A stretch of 64,000 nucleotides of DNA from Eulemur rufifrons. Its lineage: Eukaryota; Chordata; Mammalia; Primates; Lemuridae. Below the pieces are notes generated by a model. It made no database searches and had not been told where the DNA came from. It saw only the letters and a list, made by a program, of their open reading frames with translations. Made by a program: the position numbers and the translations under genes. The stretch is from assembly GCF_041146395.1 (NCBI RefSeq), contig NC_090995.1, forward strand, positions 10,518,501-10,582,500, given 5' to 3'. Positions 24,576 to 35,397 of this stretch are shown one piece after another (positions within the stretch are counted from its first letter, which is position 1; each line of letters starts with the position of its first letter).

Positions 24576-27500
24576 CTAAAGCACAATTTTCAAGATAAAG
24601 TGATTATTTTATGTACAATTTTAAAAATAGAATAATTCTTAGGCAATATAAAAAAAAAACAACCCAACCACCAGATACTAATAAAAAGGGTCTATGAACT
24701 CAATAGAGGTTTGGTGGCAGAACAATGTGGTCAAGGAGAAAGAGAAGCTGAGACTGACTTTGCCCTCTGCCTCTCGCTATTTCTCTGTGGCAGAGCTAGA
24801 TACAGAAGTCTTTGAGAGTCTAGTCTGGAGCTTTCCAGAGGGTGTCACCATAGAGGCACAGACTCTCAGGGGCCCCCCGGTACAAGTCTTTCCCAGTTTT
24901 CATAACCTATGGTCAACTCTTCTTACCTTGAACACTTCACGGGCTAATTACTTTTCAGGGCAGATCTTTTCAGCCATGGATAGTTGTAATTGTTTCAATT
25001 AGTCCATTTTAGTTATTAAGCCTTTTTCTATTTGGGCACCACTAGAAGGCTTTTTCTTTGTAATGTGCCAACCTGTAGTATTTTTAAGGTATAATTTGAA
25101 AGGATTCATTTTTAAAAGTTATGATACTATCATTTACCAATTTTTTTATATTGATGAGTATATTCTGAAAATAAATAAGATTTTTCCATGAGAAAAATAA
25201 TAGCGATACACCTTGTCGTGGTATAGTATATTTGTCAATAAAAGGTATTTTAAACATTTGACTGATTTGAAATCATTGAGTTTTGGAAAGTTTTACTTTG
25301 ACATTGACATTTTCCTTTGCAATCAAGCTCATTTACTCCCTGCTCATAGAACCTTTTGAATTAAACAGGTGGGTTAGAGAAGCAGTAGCTTATAATAATC
25401 CCTTCCTAATTTTTTTCCATCCCTACTCTGAAGTGGGAAGTTTTGTTTTATTTTTGGTGCGTCCTCTGCTTTTAAAACGGAAGCGTGTATATTAAATAGC
25501 CTTTCATTAGAAGACTAAATAGAGTTCTTTTATAAATGGAAACATAAAACAACTTTTAAACTGCAGTGTGTGATGGTTAACCATTTTTGCATTGGAGAAA
25601 ATACTTTAAAGATAGAAAAAGCTTTGTGTTCTGATTTGCTTATGTTCAATGATTTCTGGTTGGGCTGTGCACCAGTGGCTGGTCTGCTTTTCTATCTCTG
25701 TGTCTTGGCTCATGTAATTTCTTTTCATGGAGAACATGGAGAATGGCTTCTCTCACTCACTTCTGTTTGCTCAAATCCGACTCATCCTCCAAGGCCCAGC
25801 TCAGTTATTTCCATTATATAGCTTTCCCTGAACACCAGGCCAGAAACTAATTTCTTTCTACTCCAAGCTCCTAAAGCAGGATCTTTCTTTTTCTTCCTAC
25901 CTTCCTTTCTTTCTTCCTTCCTTCTTTCCCTCCTTCTCTCTCTCTCTCTCTTTCTTTTACCGCTCACTTAGTATTTTCCACATTCTATCTTGATTTATAA
26001 TGATTTTGGTGAGTGCCTTTTGTTTATTTTCTAAGATCCTGCAGAGAAATAATTAAGTTTTACCAATCATTTTATCTCACATACCATCTTACACAACAGA
26101 AAGAACTCAAACATATATTTGTCAAATGATAAGTTTTTGCTTATTTACATAACCAGTTAGATGTACTCTTAGAGATACCATCCAAAGGACATTGAGCAGA
26201 AGAAAGACACATTCGGAAAGGAAACTACTACTTCCCTGGGAAATGAAGCCAGATTTGGAAAAAGCAAAGAGTTCTTTTGCTGGTGGCATTTTCAGCTGTT
26301 TCCAGCCCTTTGGCCAATTAGTCTGCAAGAAGGGACTGAGTGAAAAGAATTATTGTCATCCCGGCGACAAAGGCCTCATTCTTTCTCTTCTGAGCATCCT
26401 GACACAGATGGAGTCACCCATGGAATAAATTTAAGAGACACTAAAATGTGTCACTTTTTAGACCAAAATGATTTATTAGCTTTCCCCTGGTGAAATCCCC
26501 ACTGTTAGAGCATATGGTAGAATATGTTCTGAAAACCTCCTTATAAGAGATGAAACATTATTCAGAAGCAATAACCGGGCCGTCCATGAGCATCTGGGGG
26601 CCGCTAGGACCACACCTGCAGTGGCAGGTCATGAGGCAGAGCAAGATTTGGGCCACGGCGTGGGGTGGGGACGAAGAAGGTTCTGGAACACAGGGTTCTG
26701 CAGCAGAGAGGCTCGAGGAGCACTTGAGTGTGGGGAAAGGGGCAGAGGTGCCAGCCACAGACGGAAGCCCCGGAGCAGGCAAAAGTAAACTTCACCTCCC
26801 CTCCAGGTTTTCCTGGGGTGAGTCCAGAGTTTGGATCACAGTAAGGATGGTCACTCAAAGATTGAGCTTACCTGTATGTCAGTTGCATTTTTCTTCCCAG
26901 GTGATGTGTAAACATACTTAAAAGTATAATACCCATGCTTCTCATGGTGACCCTTGTACGTTATCTACAAAAACATAACATTATATTAAGGTGGGTTTCT
27001 CTTTTACTAAGAAGTTTTCTGGCTCTCTCTTTTTTTTTTTTTTTCCTGCAACCATTTATTTACATACATTTTAAACAGTTAATACAAGAAAAATATGAAG
27101 TGGACAGTTTATGACACAAGGTATCTTAAAAAGCAAATCAGGGAATTGAATTCCCTTATGACGCCAGGACTCTAGTTAAAATACCTTTTTTTCTATTTGT
27201 GTTATTTCCATTTTATTTTATCTATATACTCTTGAGAGCCAGAAAAGTGACTTTAGCAACTCTATGAAAACCAGCAATTTCTGGAGACTGTTGATGAGAG
27301 AGGTAGTCAGTTTTTCACAAGGAACTGGCTTCTGCTCAGCCTCCCTCGCTCCCCGAGGCAAGCAAGCAGGTGCTGTCATCTCCTCCAGGTGACCTTGATT
27401 CCATGCTTGTTCTCAGGGGTGTCTTTCACCAGAGTGGGCCCCGGCTCTGGGCTGCTAGTAGTAGTAGTGTGAAGAGAGCAGCTTGGAAGGCCACTTTCCT

Positions 27501-30500
27501 TCTGTTCCGGGGGGGAACAGGCTCTTCCTTCACAGAAGAGGACTCCGGGGTCTGGATGTCAGGGGGAATGAACACATAAGGTAAACTCTGAAGTGCATGT
27601 ACTGACAGGTCCCCACAACTTTGGGGCCTGAGCACTGGAACTAAGGGTCCTCTGGAATTGTCCCTTTCTGATTGATGGGGGCACTCCTTGATTAAGGGGA
27701 TCTCCAACGTCTCTGAAATGGAAGAAGATTGTGGACTCTCAAAGGTGAGACGTGGAAACTTGGAGGTGGTAGATTTTCGACTTGAATGTCTTGCCTGGTC
27801 TCGGTAATGATGTTTCCGGTAGGCTGGGACCTGGCTTTCTGCTGTTGCATCAAACTCAGGTGACATCCAGGCAGTGATGGTGCCGTGGTCAATGGGCTTT
27901 GCTAGGCACCTGTAGCGTGTGAGTGATGGGAGGCTGCGGTGACCCATAGCGGTGTTTGGCGCCCTCCAGTGGTTTCTGGTGGAATAGCAGCCGGGCTTTC
28001 TGTGAACGGTGAGGCCGTTTTTTTTTCTGGGAGGCATCAACAGGTGAATGAAGAGCAGTTAGTGACCACATGGTGCTGTTTGTCTTCAGGTTGAGAAACA
28101 GGCTTCAGTTTTAACCCATTCCCGCCCGGCAAGGCCCGGCCGCCGCTCTTGTCAGGGCGCAGAGCCTCTGGCTCTCTTTTGGATAGTGCAAATAATATTT
28201 TTTAACTTGGACAAAATTGCATTCTGCGTTTGACAAATGGCAATACTTCCTATAACCACAGGGGGGCGTGCGTTCCTTCTCTCTTTCCTGCGTGTCCCTA
28301 AATCTGTTTTCCCTAAGTGTGACTGTCAACTGCTTTCCCTCCCAGGGTACATCAGTTTTATTACCGAATTTCAATGGAAATGGAGCATGTGGAAATATCT
28401 TCAGGTGGGAGGGGGCGAGGGGATTAGGAGAAAGACAGGTTTTATGGTATTCGTGTCTGACGTCCAGTTGGCAAAACTCGCAGCATCGTGAACATTCAGG
28501 CTCTTAAGTGTGCAGTTTTGGCCTTTGCAATTTTCATCTGAGCCAGCGAACGGAAGATTGTTAGTTCTTAGAACAGAATTTTCTAGAACTGCCAGAAGAA
28601 ACCACGATAAGTAAACATAAGCTGCGATTTGGTGACATGCAGACCTGTTTAACTTTCTGGATGCATGTGGAAAACAGAATTTTCCATTAAGACCTGTTAG
28701 CCACCTTCCCTTTTTTCTCTCTTTTTATCACTCTGAGAGCAAAATGTTTGTTGTGTGCGAAAATATTGTTTGCTAGGAACAATATCCTGGAATTCTTATT
28801 CACTCTGGACGTTGCCTGGCAACCACTGTTTTCATCTGAAGGAAAAAACTGCATTGAAGAGAAACTAATCTCTATTCAAGATGTTTTCCTTTTTTCTATC
28901 ACATGTTGTAGGAATTATAATACCCGATTAATCAGAAAGTACCAAAATTATGTTGTATAATTTTGCACTTCCATTCTAAGTACCGAAGACTATTTTGACA
29001 GCTAAAATGTTCTCTTACTGACTTTTTTTTTTTTTTTAGAGAACCAAAATAGAGTTATTTGAGAAGACGAATTCTGTTTACCCTCTGTTCTTCCACACAT
29101 CCTTGCTTAGTTTTCTCCGTCTGTGGTTGAAATGTCTGAAAGGAAACAAGAAACAAAACTTCACCAAATAGAACATTCATTCTTTCATTAATGTCTCCAA
29201 ACAACAAGCGATTCATTTATTTTTCTCTCACCGGGCTGTATTATTCAATGTGGAAAATTATTCTTACCCAAAGGAGATGGACATACTCCTCACTTGAATA
29301 TTTATTTCAATATTATGAAGGACTGTGCCAGCTTCCTTCCCGCAGAGGGAGACAATGCCATTCCCATTCCAGAGCCGGATTGAGGCTCAGAGAACCACCA
29401 AGAGGGTGTGGTGGGAGGAAGGGAGGGCTGGCACAAGGGGCTTGCCTATCCCTGGTATCCACTGAAAAAGAAGTTTTCGCTGGCAAACTAGAAATTGTTA
29501 AATATAAGTGGATTAAAATCAGAGTTCAATGATGTGGGCGCTATGTGTGCATTGATTACATAAGTCCAGTAATTGTGATACTGAATTAAAATATGAGGGA
29601 GTTGGTGGTCCAGAAAGAGTAGAACCCTAGCCATTCACGTAAGGGGCAGGCTCACACCTGGGGATAAAACCTTCCTGCTGCGGGTCACCTGGCCGGACAT
29701 CTCATTCAGGCAAGGGAAAATGGAGGTGGCCAACAGATTGGGACTAATTGCTTTTCTTGGTTGGACATTAAAGTGTCAAAATTTCTGGTGGTGAGGGGTG
29801 ACTATTGAAGTCGAGAAAGGCCAGAAACTAAGAAAGAACAGAGCCAGGCAGCTCGTCCCAGGCTTTTGGGCTAAAGTATACATGTCACGGGAAAGTGTGC
29901 AGGACGGGACCTGAGATTCTTGCAGTAAGTTTTTTATGAAAGGAATAATGTTAGAACCGGTTTCCCTCAGCTCCAGGAACAGATAGGCAGAGTCACCAAG
30001 GCTGCAACAGACAAAGGAGTTTATTCTCTAGCTCGAGCTAGGGTCCAAAGCTCACAGCACCAATGCAGTGGCCTCTCCACGAGCCGGGACCCCACCCTAG
30101 GGTGGGCACTAAGCTTTTATACTCATCAGTAGGTTATATGTATCCGGCACACCATTCCCCCCACTCCCCTTTTAGTTCATTTGCTCTTTCAAAAGTAGCT
30201 GATAGTGTTGGCTCCTGATTGGCCGGTTTCCAAGCCGGGGGCCTTGGCTCCTGATTGGCCAGTTTCTAAGCTGGGGCCTTGGCTCCTGATTGGCCGGTTT
30301 CCAAGCCAGGGGCCTTGGCTCCTGATTGGCCAGTTTCTAAGCCGGGGCCTTGGCTCCTGATTGGCCAGTTTCTAAGCCGGGGCCTTCAGTTGTTACTAGC
30401 GACATTCCGGGGAGGGGCAGGGCCTGCTTCGTGGAAACCGAAACTTAGGCCTATCCTAGGAGGTCCAGTCTGTCATGGAGTTACTCCTGTTTTCTTTCCT

Positions 30501-33500
30501 GCTCTACATTAAATGTAACAACTCTTATTCTCACTATTTCTGTTTCCCTGTTTCTTTTCAAAACTCCTAGCCCACCTCGGATGTGGCTAGGGGAACCAGC
30601 GTGTGGGACAGGTTCGTGTTTGACTGTGTGTGCTACAGTGGCAGCAGGCACCATGGTGCGTCACTCCTATGAGAGAGAGAAACCCTTAAGGGAAAGATTA
30701 AATAAGGAGATAAACAATCTGAGGGCCACCTGGGCCAGCTGTCTCGTTTACCTAGAGAGTGCATGTCCTGAATACGCCTTAAAGTTCTGTGTTTTGTTTT
30801 ACACGGAGAGGCTGTCCCTGGCAGTAAGACATTGGTGATTTTCCTGCTTGCTCTCAGATCCAGTGTTTCTCCCGCTCAGTCTGAGCTGATTCCTACCAAT
30901 CCCATTTCCCGAGCTCCTTTGCCCTCCGGCTTCAGTCTGGGTTTGGCTGATGGAGGCCTGAGCCTGGAGGGCAGAGGGAGAGAGAAGCCCAGCTTTGCCC
31001 TTCCCTGCTTTCTCTCTGTGGGACTGTGCTCTAGAACTGGATCTGTCTCCTTTTGGGTCCTAGTTCCCGGGGGAGCCTGGGAATACCCCCTCCTCTTTTT
31101 TCCTTCCAGCCCTTGGCAAGGTAGTTGCTCCAATATTTAGGTGGCCTCATCACACTTGATTTCCCCTTTGTATTCTTCCTATACTCTATGGCTAGCTCTC
31201 CAGATAAAATCCGTCTACAGAACTCTCTATCCTGGATTTTGTTTTCCAGACTGGACTCCAACTGATAAAATCATCTTGGAAATACAAACTCAAAAGCTTA
31301 GAAAGTATTCCCTTAGCTCGACTCCAAGGCACATCTGCCTAAAATGTTCTGTTCTATTCTAGAAACAAGCACTAGTTTGTCAAAAACACCTTATATGTAT
31401 AAGATATAGCACTTTACCATTTGTAAACTGCTTTGTACACATAATCTCATTTGAATCCCAAAATAACCCCCATGAGATAGGCAGAAGAATCAAAATTGCA
31501 TACACTAATAAGCTGGTAGCCGTAGTAGAAGTAGAGAAGATATTTTAATCTAAATCCTCTGTCTTAAAGTCCCGGGGTTAAAATAATAAAAAATTTAAAA
31601 ATGATTAAATGTGAAAAAAAAACATTTAGTAACTTTTATTATAAAGTTCATATTAAGTATCTTCAAGGCATATTTTATAATTTTATTCTTTATTGCATTT
31701 CTTTCTTCTGCTGGTTCTTATATGATCTTGTGAATATTAATCTAGACCTTTGCATCGCCCTTCAAAATATCATAGCAGTGAAAATAGTTTTGGAAAATGA
31801 GACTATAGGAGGAAGAAAACATGAAAATAAGATGGACAGATATTAAACAAAAGAAAGAAATCACAGTGTGGGGTATTTGGCATCTTCTTACAGAACACGT
31901 TTATGTATTAAAAACACCTCTGACAGTAAAGAGTACCTTAGTATAGCTCAGGATTTATTGTGACTTATAACAAAGTCTTTCTAGTCTAATTGCATATTGA
32001 TGAATATTAATTGAATTGCACGACCTAATAAACATTTTTTATTTTCTTCCATTCTTAAATTGTTTGCAATGTGGCCTACAATTCCAAGATGTATTCAAGT
32101 GACTCAGTGTAGACTAATTTCTTAAACCACCAACCTATTGTCAAATAATTTAGGTAATTGCTGAAATGGGATCTACAGATCTGGGGAAAAAACATCCCGT
32201 GTAACCATTCACTGCTCCAAATGCTGTCTCCCTGTCCTTGGCGAGCCTCTGTCATTTGAAATCTGCACCCCTCCCTTCTCCATCCACATCCACTTGGCAG
32301 TTGTCCCACGCTTGAATGTGGCCCCGTGATGGAGATGGCATTGTCTGCCTCTTTTGACCCGTGGTCCTTGGATCGATGTTGACATGGCATATTTACCGCA
32401 AAATGGTCAAAGAGCACCATTCCAGCTGTTCTTTGGAATGAGTTGTTCAGAATAAAATCCTTGGCTGGTTGGTCTGAGCTGGGCTGACAAGACTGGGTCC
32501 ACCACCTCGGTGTCTGAGTGCCGGCCCCGGGGCCCCGATTGGTGAGGTCGTGTGCATCGTGCCTGACACATGTCAGTTGGAAGCAGCGCAGTCCCAAGAC
32601 TATGCGAGGATGTGCGCTGAGAGGGGGACACATTCCCTCGACTTCTGCTGTGCTCACAGAGGGCCTGGGTCACCCTTGCCATTTTGGGTACCCAACGGGT
32701 CACCCACTCGTCAGGACCTACGTTTCAGTACGATTGGCAACGGGATGGACTCTCGTTTCCACGATTCTCCGGCTGGAAAGGTTACTCTGAGTAGTTAGGA
32801 TGCTGTTCAGACATTATCTAATCAGCGCTGTGTCTGCACTGCAGAAACTATCTGTCACGCTCAGCATTTTCACAAGATAATTTGGTCACATCCTGAATAC
32901 TCATCTGGGTGAGTCACCGGGAAGAGAGGACACAAAAGGAAACAGGAGCTTGATTTGGGTGAGGCTTAGGGGTACGACGTCCCATACTAAGCCTTGCTGA
33001 TGAAGAAGAAATCATTACAGGATCCCACGCTGTTAGGGTGTTGCAAGAAATACAGGAAAGTTCTCATGTTTTTGCATGGTCATCAACTTACAAAATCTAG
33101 TTAGTTAGCTTTAAAACATACATGCATGTCAAATTCTTTAAGTTGTTAGTAAAATATTGAAATGTTCTTTTGACATGTTATAATTTGTCTTTGAGCATCA
33201 CTCATTAATGGCAGCTGATTTGAAACGCAATGGCCAGCTATTGGTTTTCTCAAAAATATTGGTTTTGGTGTTTCTGTAAAAGCACCATGGTGTCTTGTAA
33301 TTTAGCACATGTTTATTGAGGGCCTCCTTGGTGACAGGCGTTTGTGTTAAGCACTGGAAGCTTTCTATTTGCTTCATATTTCATTGTAATGAGTTAGGTA
33401 AATGCCACTAATTTAAATAGACATTGCTTAAAAGAAAAATAGATATAGACAGCAAGAGATTCTATGAAACATACAATTCATTTAACAGTGAATTTGTAAA

Positions 33501-33561
33501 TGCTTACTGGTGCCGCCCAGGTCACGCTGAGAAGGAGCAGTCCCACACAGACAACTTGCAT
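23100..33561 (-). CDS. MEPE: MEPE, matrix extracellular phosphoglycoprotein (whole coding span, 4 coding exons)
   Basis: Secreted SIBLING phosphoglycoprotein of osteocytes and odontoblasts. It regulates matrix mineralisation and, through its C-terminal ASARM peptide, phosphate handling. Joining 33561-33508, 29135-29082, 26964-26872 and 24575-23100 gives 558 residues, all junctions phase 0. Seen in the translation: an 18-residue signal exon, a short basic/acidic N-terminal part, a 31-residue Tyr/Lys/His-rich exon, and one large last exon holding about 88% of the protein. That exon carries RGD (about residues 278-280), SGDG (about 287-290, the glycosaminoglycan/dentonin motif) and a C-terminal Ser/Asp/Glu-rich ASARM ending SSSESDGD. 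There are no frameshifts or internal stops. The common human form is about 525 residues, close to the length expected if the 31-residue exon is skipped. IBSP lies about 6.7 kb upstream on the same strand, the normal SIBLING order. Identity is very secure. Confidence 0.97.
24576..26871 (-). other. MEPE intron 4
   Basis: 2.3 kb from donor gtaagctc (26871) to acceptor tttag (24576). Holds the pyrimidine tract at 25885-25960. No other element recognised. Confidence 0.8.
25885..25960. repeat. Pyrimidine-rich tract (TTCC/TC units)
   Basis: About 75 bases with almost no purine: TTCC/TTTC units then (TC)n. In MEPE intron 4. Basic 'Arg/Lys-rich' frames on the other strand are artefacts of it. Confidence 0.9.
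26872..26964 (-). CDS. MEPE: MEPE exon 4 (31-codon, probably optional exon)
   Basis: The acceptor is gtttttgtag before 26964 and the donor is gtaagctc after 26872. The 93 bases are a multiple of three and keep phase 0, so the exon can be included or skipped without a frameshift. It encodes a Tyr/Lys/His-rich stretch beginning ITYKGHHEKHGYY and ending GKKNATDIQ. The reading frame is open and the protein character is conserved-looking. The polypyrimidine tract is weak, and an RHNO1 retrocopy lies about 50 bp upstream. Confidence 0.88.
27019..27030. repeat. Target-site duplication (left) of the RHNO1 retrocopy
   Basis: TCTGGCTCTCT before the poly-T run matches TCTGGCTCTCT at 28167-28177 beyond the 5' end of the retrocopy. 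The paired copies and the adjacent A-tail show L1-mediated insertion. Confidence 0.8.
27031..28166 (-). pseudogene. RHNO1P: RHNO1 processed pseudogene
   Basis: An intronless copy of RHNO1 (RAD9-HUS1-RAD1 interacting nuclear orphan, a DNA-damage checkpoint factor). Frame pieces match it clearly: SQKARLLFHQKPLEGAKH, then SRKSTTSKFPRLTFESPQSS, LQSLPYVFIPPDIQTPESSS and a C-terminus ending SRSQFLV. Breaks: a shift in the A-run just after the start (near 28026), another near 27897, one in the C-run near 27512, and an in-frame TGA at 27378-27376; the parental stop position is 27309-27307. It has a poly(A) tail (poly-T at 27031-27045), an AATAAA-type signal at about 27060-27053, a GC-rich 5' UTR, and flanking copies of TCTGGCTCTCT (27019 and 28167). 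It sits in MEPE intron 3 in the same orientation as MEPE. Confidence 0.93.
28167..28180. repeat. Target-site duplication (right) of the RHNO1 retrocopy
   Basis: TCTGGCTCTCTTTT, the partner of the copy at 27019. It defines the 5' end of the retrocopied transcript at about 28166. Confidence 0.8.
28181..29081 (-). other. MEPE intron 3, part upstream of the RHNO1 copy
   Basis: 0.9 kb of unique-looking sequence between exon 3 and the retrocopy. Only a poly(T) run near 29022-29037 stands out. Confidence 0.7.
29082..29135 (-). CDS. MEPE: MEPE exon 3
   Basis: The acceptor is cctttcag before 29135 and the donor is gtaaac after 29082. The 54 bases read TFQPQTEKTKQGCVEEQR, which continues the mature N-terminus after the signal exon, in phase 0 on both sides. 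It matches the known MEPE N-terminus apart from small substitutions. Confidence 0.95.
29949..30508 (-). mobile_element. Solo ERV LTR in MEPE intron 2, sense to MEPE
   Basis: A 560-bp unit bounded by TG (29949) and CA (30508). Read on the minus strand it has U3 with five CCAAT-box repeats (30384-30208), a TATAAAAG box (30121-30114), an AATAAA signal (30025-30020) and a short U5. That layout is U3-R-U5 of a retroviral LTR. No internal viral sequence is attached, so it is a solo LTR. The target-site duplication is not clean. The family was not identified; it looks like a class I or II ERV. Confidence 0.85.
30208..30384 (-). repeat. Five tandem 35-36 bp repeats with CCAAT boxes
   Basis: Units start at 30208, 30244, 30279, 30315 and 30350, each beginning TTGGCTCCTGATTGGCC on the plus strand. 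Units 1 and 3 share GGTTTCCAAGCC and units 2, 4 and 5 share AGTTTCTAAGC, so the array partly grew as a two-unit block. Each unit carries ATTGG, a CCAAT box in the LTR's own direction, as in retroviral U3 enhancers. Confidence 0.92.
31395..31575 (-). mobile_element. MIR SINE, minus strand
   Basis: AGCACTTTACCATTTGTAAA, then TAATCTCATTTGAATCCC and CCCATGAGATAGGCAG are antisense MIR landmarks. Lies in MEPE intron 2. Confidence 0.6.
32190..32830. other. CpG-rich block of unknown origin in MEPE intron 2
   Basis: CpG dinucleotides are far denser here than in flanking introns. An open minus-strand frame of 193 codons (32657-32076) crosses it but resembles no protein I know and has no splice or signal features. 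It could be an unrecognised young repeat, a retrocopy, or a CpG-rich regulatory element. No gene is called. Confidence 0.4.
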
Positions 33562-33573
33562 CTTTGAGAATTT
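33508..33573 (-). CDS. MEPE: MEPE exon 2 (start codon and signal peptide)
   Basis: The acceptor is cttttcacag before 33573. Twelve bases of leader are followed by ATG at 33561-33559 and 18 codons reading MQVVCVGLLLLSVTWAAP, then donor gtaagc. This is a classic hydrophobic signal peptide with the conserved SVTWAAP end of MEPE. The start is fixed by this exon: it is the only ATG placed to give a signal peptide. Confidence 0.95.
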
Positions 33574-35340
33574 CTGTGAAAAGACAGTCACATCTTACCC
33601 TAAAGCACTGCTAATTATGAACTGCAGTCATAAGAAGAAACAAAACACAGGGCTGTCTCTAAGCATCCTTCCCCCTGCAATTTATTTCCTTTTGCCATAT
33701 TATATATAAACTATATATAATTTATTTTTATCCAAGTATGTATATTTTAACCTAAGAGCTTTCATATGTCTAGTTATTCCAATGTGAGAATGAACATTAT
33801 TCAACATCATTAAAACCATAAAGTCAGTTGATCGAAATGGATTTTATAGACACATTTATTTGCTCTGTTATCAGCCCTAATTTTCTCCTGTTTAGAAAGA
33901 GATCGTTTAAATTAATTATTGGTATAATTCAAAAGGACATCCAGTTAATGTAGCAGTGCCTAACAGACTCTCCGTCTGTTAGGTAGCAGATTCCACTGTG
34001 GGGAATGGAATCCTATCTGCCTCCAGACTGCTGCCCCCAATATTTATGTCCTCATGCTCACTAGCAATGTGTCTGAATTAGTAGCCACCCACAGGCTGGT
34101 GAGTGAAACAATGTATGCAATCCTTATAGTAATAGTAACATTTACTGAATACTAAAATGAGCCAAGCACTGTTTTAAGAATTTTACATGTACTCAATTAT
34201 TTGAGCCTCACAACACCCCTATGAGTTAGGTGGCACTACTGTGCCTATTTTACAGATTAGGAAATAGGCACAGAAATGCCGAATAACTTGCTCCAAAATT
34301 CATGGATATCAAGGGGCAGAACTAGGATTAGCGTCCAGGCAAAGTAGCTATAGAGCCAGTGATCTTAATCAAGACTTTGTGCCACCTTAAATAGCTTTCT
34401 ATTCTTTTATATTACAGAAAAATCTATGTGCAGTTGACTTAAAAGCAAATCATATTTTATATTGGGCTCCACAAAATGGTGTTTAAAACACCAATATTTA
34501 TTTATGAATAAAGGCCCATGTTTATACTTTGGTAAATACATTAACAAGACCTAGTGAGCTCACTTAAGTCAAGTAGCCATTAGATTAAAAAAAAGAGTCA
34601 GCATAGCTTTGGACTACCAATCTGTTGGTTTTGATGAACATTAAATATTTTATTAACTTCCCCAGAGACATATAGCAACCAGTATCAGAATAATATTATG
34701 CCACTCTTTGAAATTACTTGAAGGAAAAACACTTGATGGGAAAAATTATCTAAATATTTTTGCAATCTTTAAACATTTCAAGGTAAAAACTTTTATTTGG
34801 AGAAATACATATAACTGTTAAATATATTCTAAAATCCTAGACTGTTCTCTTCTAAAGCAATACAATTTTAATGATCTTAATTCTAACTATAATTTAGTCT
34901 TCTAGCATTTTCAAGATAAGGACAATATAAGTTACTTATGAAATGACTCGATGCTGACCAATAGAAATACCAGCACAGATGAGGTTTGCAAGTCTGAATA
35001 GGTTCAGATTCTGTTGATTCTGGTTTATAAGTGACGAGATAGAGAACTATTAGAGTCTTTTATTTACTGTGGCTCTTGATAACGCTAGTAGCCAAAGAGA
35101 AGTTCGCTACCAAACCATCAATTTTAGTTGATGATTTCTAGAGCTTGATAACACTTCCTATTTTATAAAACAAAGCACTGAATGTTACACAGTTGTGCTC
35201 AGTCGAGAATAATTTCAATTTGCTTTTATTGCATTTATTTTCAAAAGCAATAACTTACCTGGGTGACAAGCATCATGAAAACGTAAGTGATTATGATATA
35301 AAGCTATTTGCTATCAAGAATATCAAGAGAATCAAATTAC
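33574..35340 (-). other. MEPE intron 1 (proposed)
   Basis: 1.77 kb from donor gtaattt at 35340 to acceptor ttcacag. Contains a full antisense MIR. Its length depends on the exon 1 proposal. Confidence 0.55.
34130..34345 (-). mobile_element. MIR SINE, minus strand
   Basis: CATTTACTGAATACTAAAAT, CTATGAGTTAGGTGGCACTA, TTTTACAGATTAGGAAATAG and GGCAGAACTAGGATTAG follow the antisense MIR in full. Lies in MEPE intron 1. Confidence 0.72.
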
Positions 35341-35390
35341 CTGGTATCTTGTACCTTCAGAACACCTGGCTGCTTCTGCAGGATTAGCAA
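35341..35390 (-). other. MEPE: MEPE exon 1, non-coding (proposed)
   Basis: Read on the minus strand, this segment ends in GATACCAG followed by a donor gtaattt at 35340. It lies 20-30 bases downstream of a TTTAAA box. It is about 1.8 kb upstream of the signal-peptide exon, which has a clear acceptor but needs a 5' leader. I place the transcription start near 35385-35390 from the TATA spacing. The donor is well defined; the start is an inference. Confidence 0.6.
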
Positions 35391-35397
35391 TCTCTGG

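Larger units (their letters stand above)
30509..33507 (-). other. MEPE intron 2, part upstream of the LTR
   Basis: Holds the minus-strand MIR (31395-31575) and the CpG-rich block (32190-32830). The piece 30560-31280 is moderately GC-rich and may be an old LTR, but I could not assign it. Confidence 0.6.

Noticed and set aside
25782..25967. Arg/Lys/Glu-rich 61-codon frame
   Set aside because: Translation of a simple pyrimidine/purine tract.
30208..30384. Regular 35-36 bp repeats that could suggest a CRISPR array
   Set aside because: Units are directly adjacent with no spacers, in a mammalian intron and inside an LTR.
32076..32657. 193-codon open frame on the minus strand
   Set aside because: No recognisable domain or homologue, inside a MEPE intron, no splice or start context. 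Kept only as part of the unexplained CpG-rich block.
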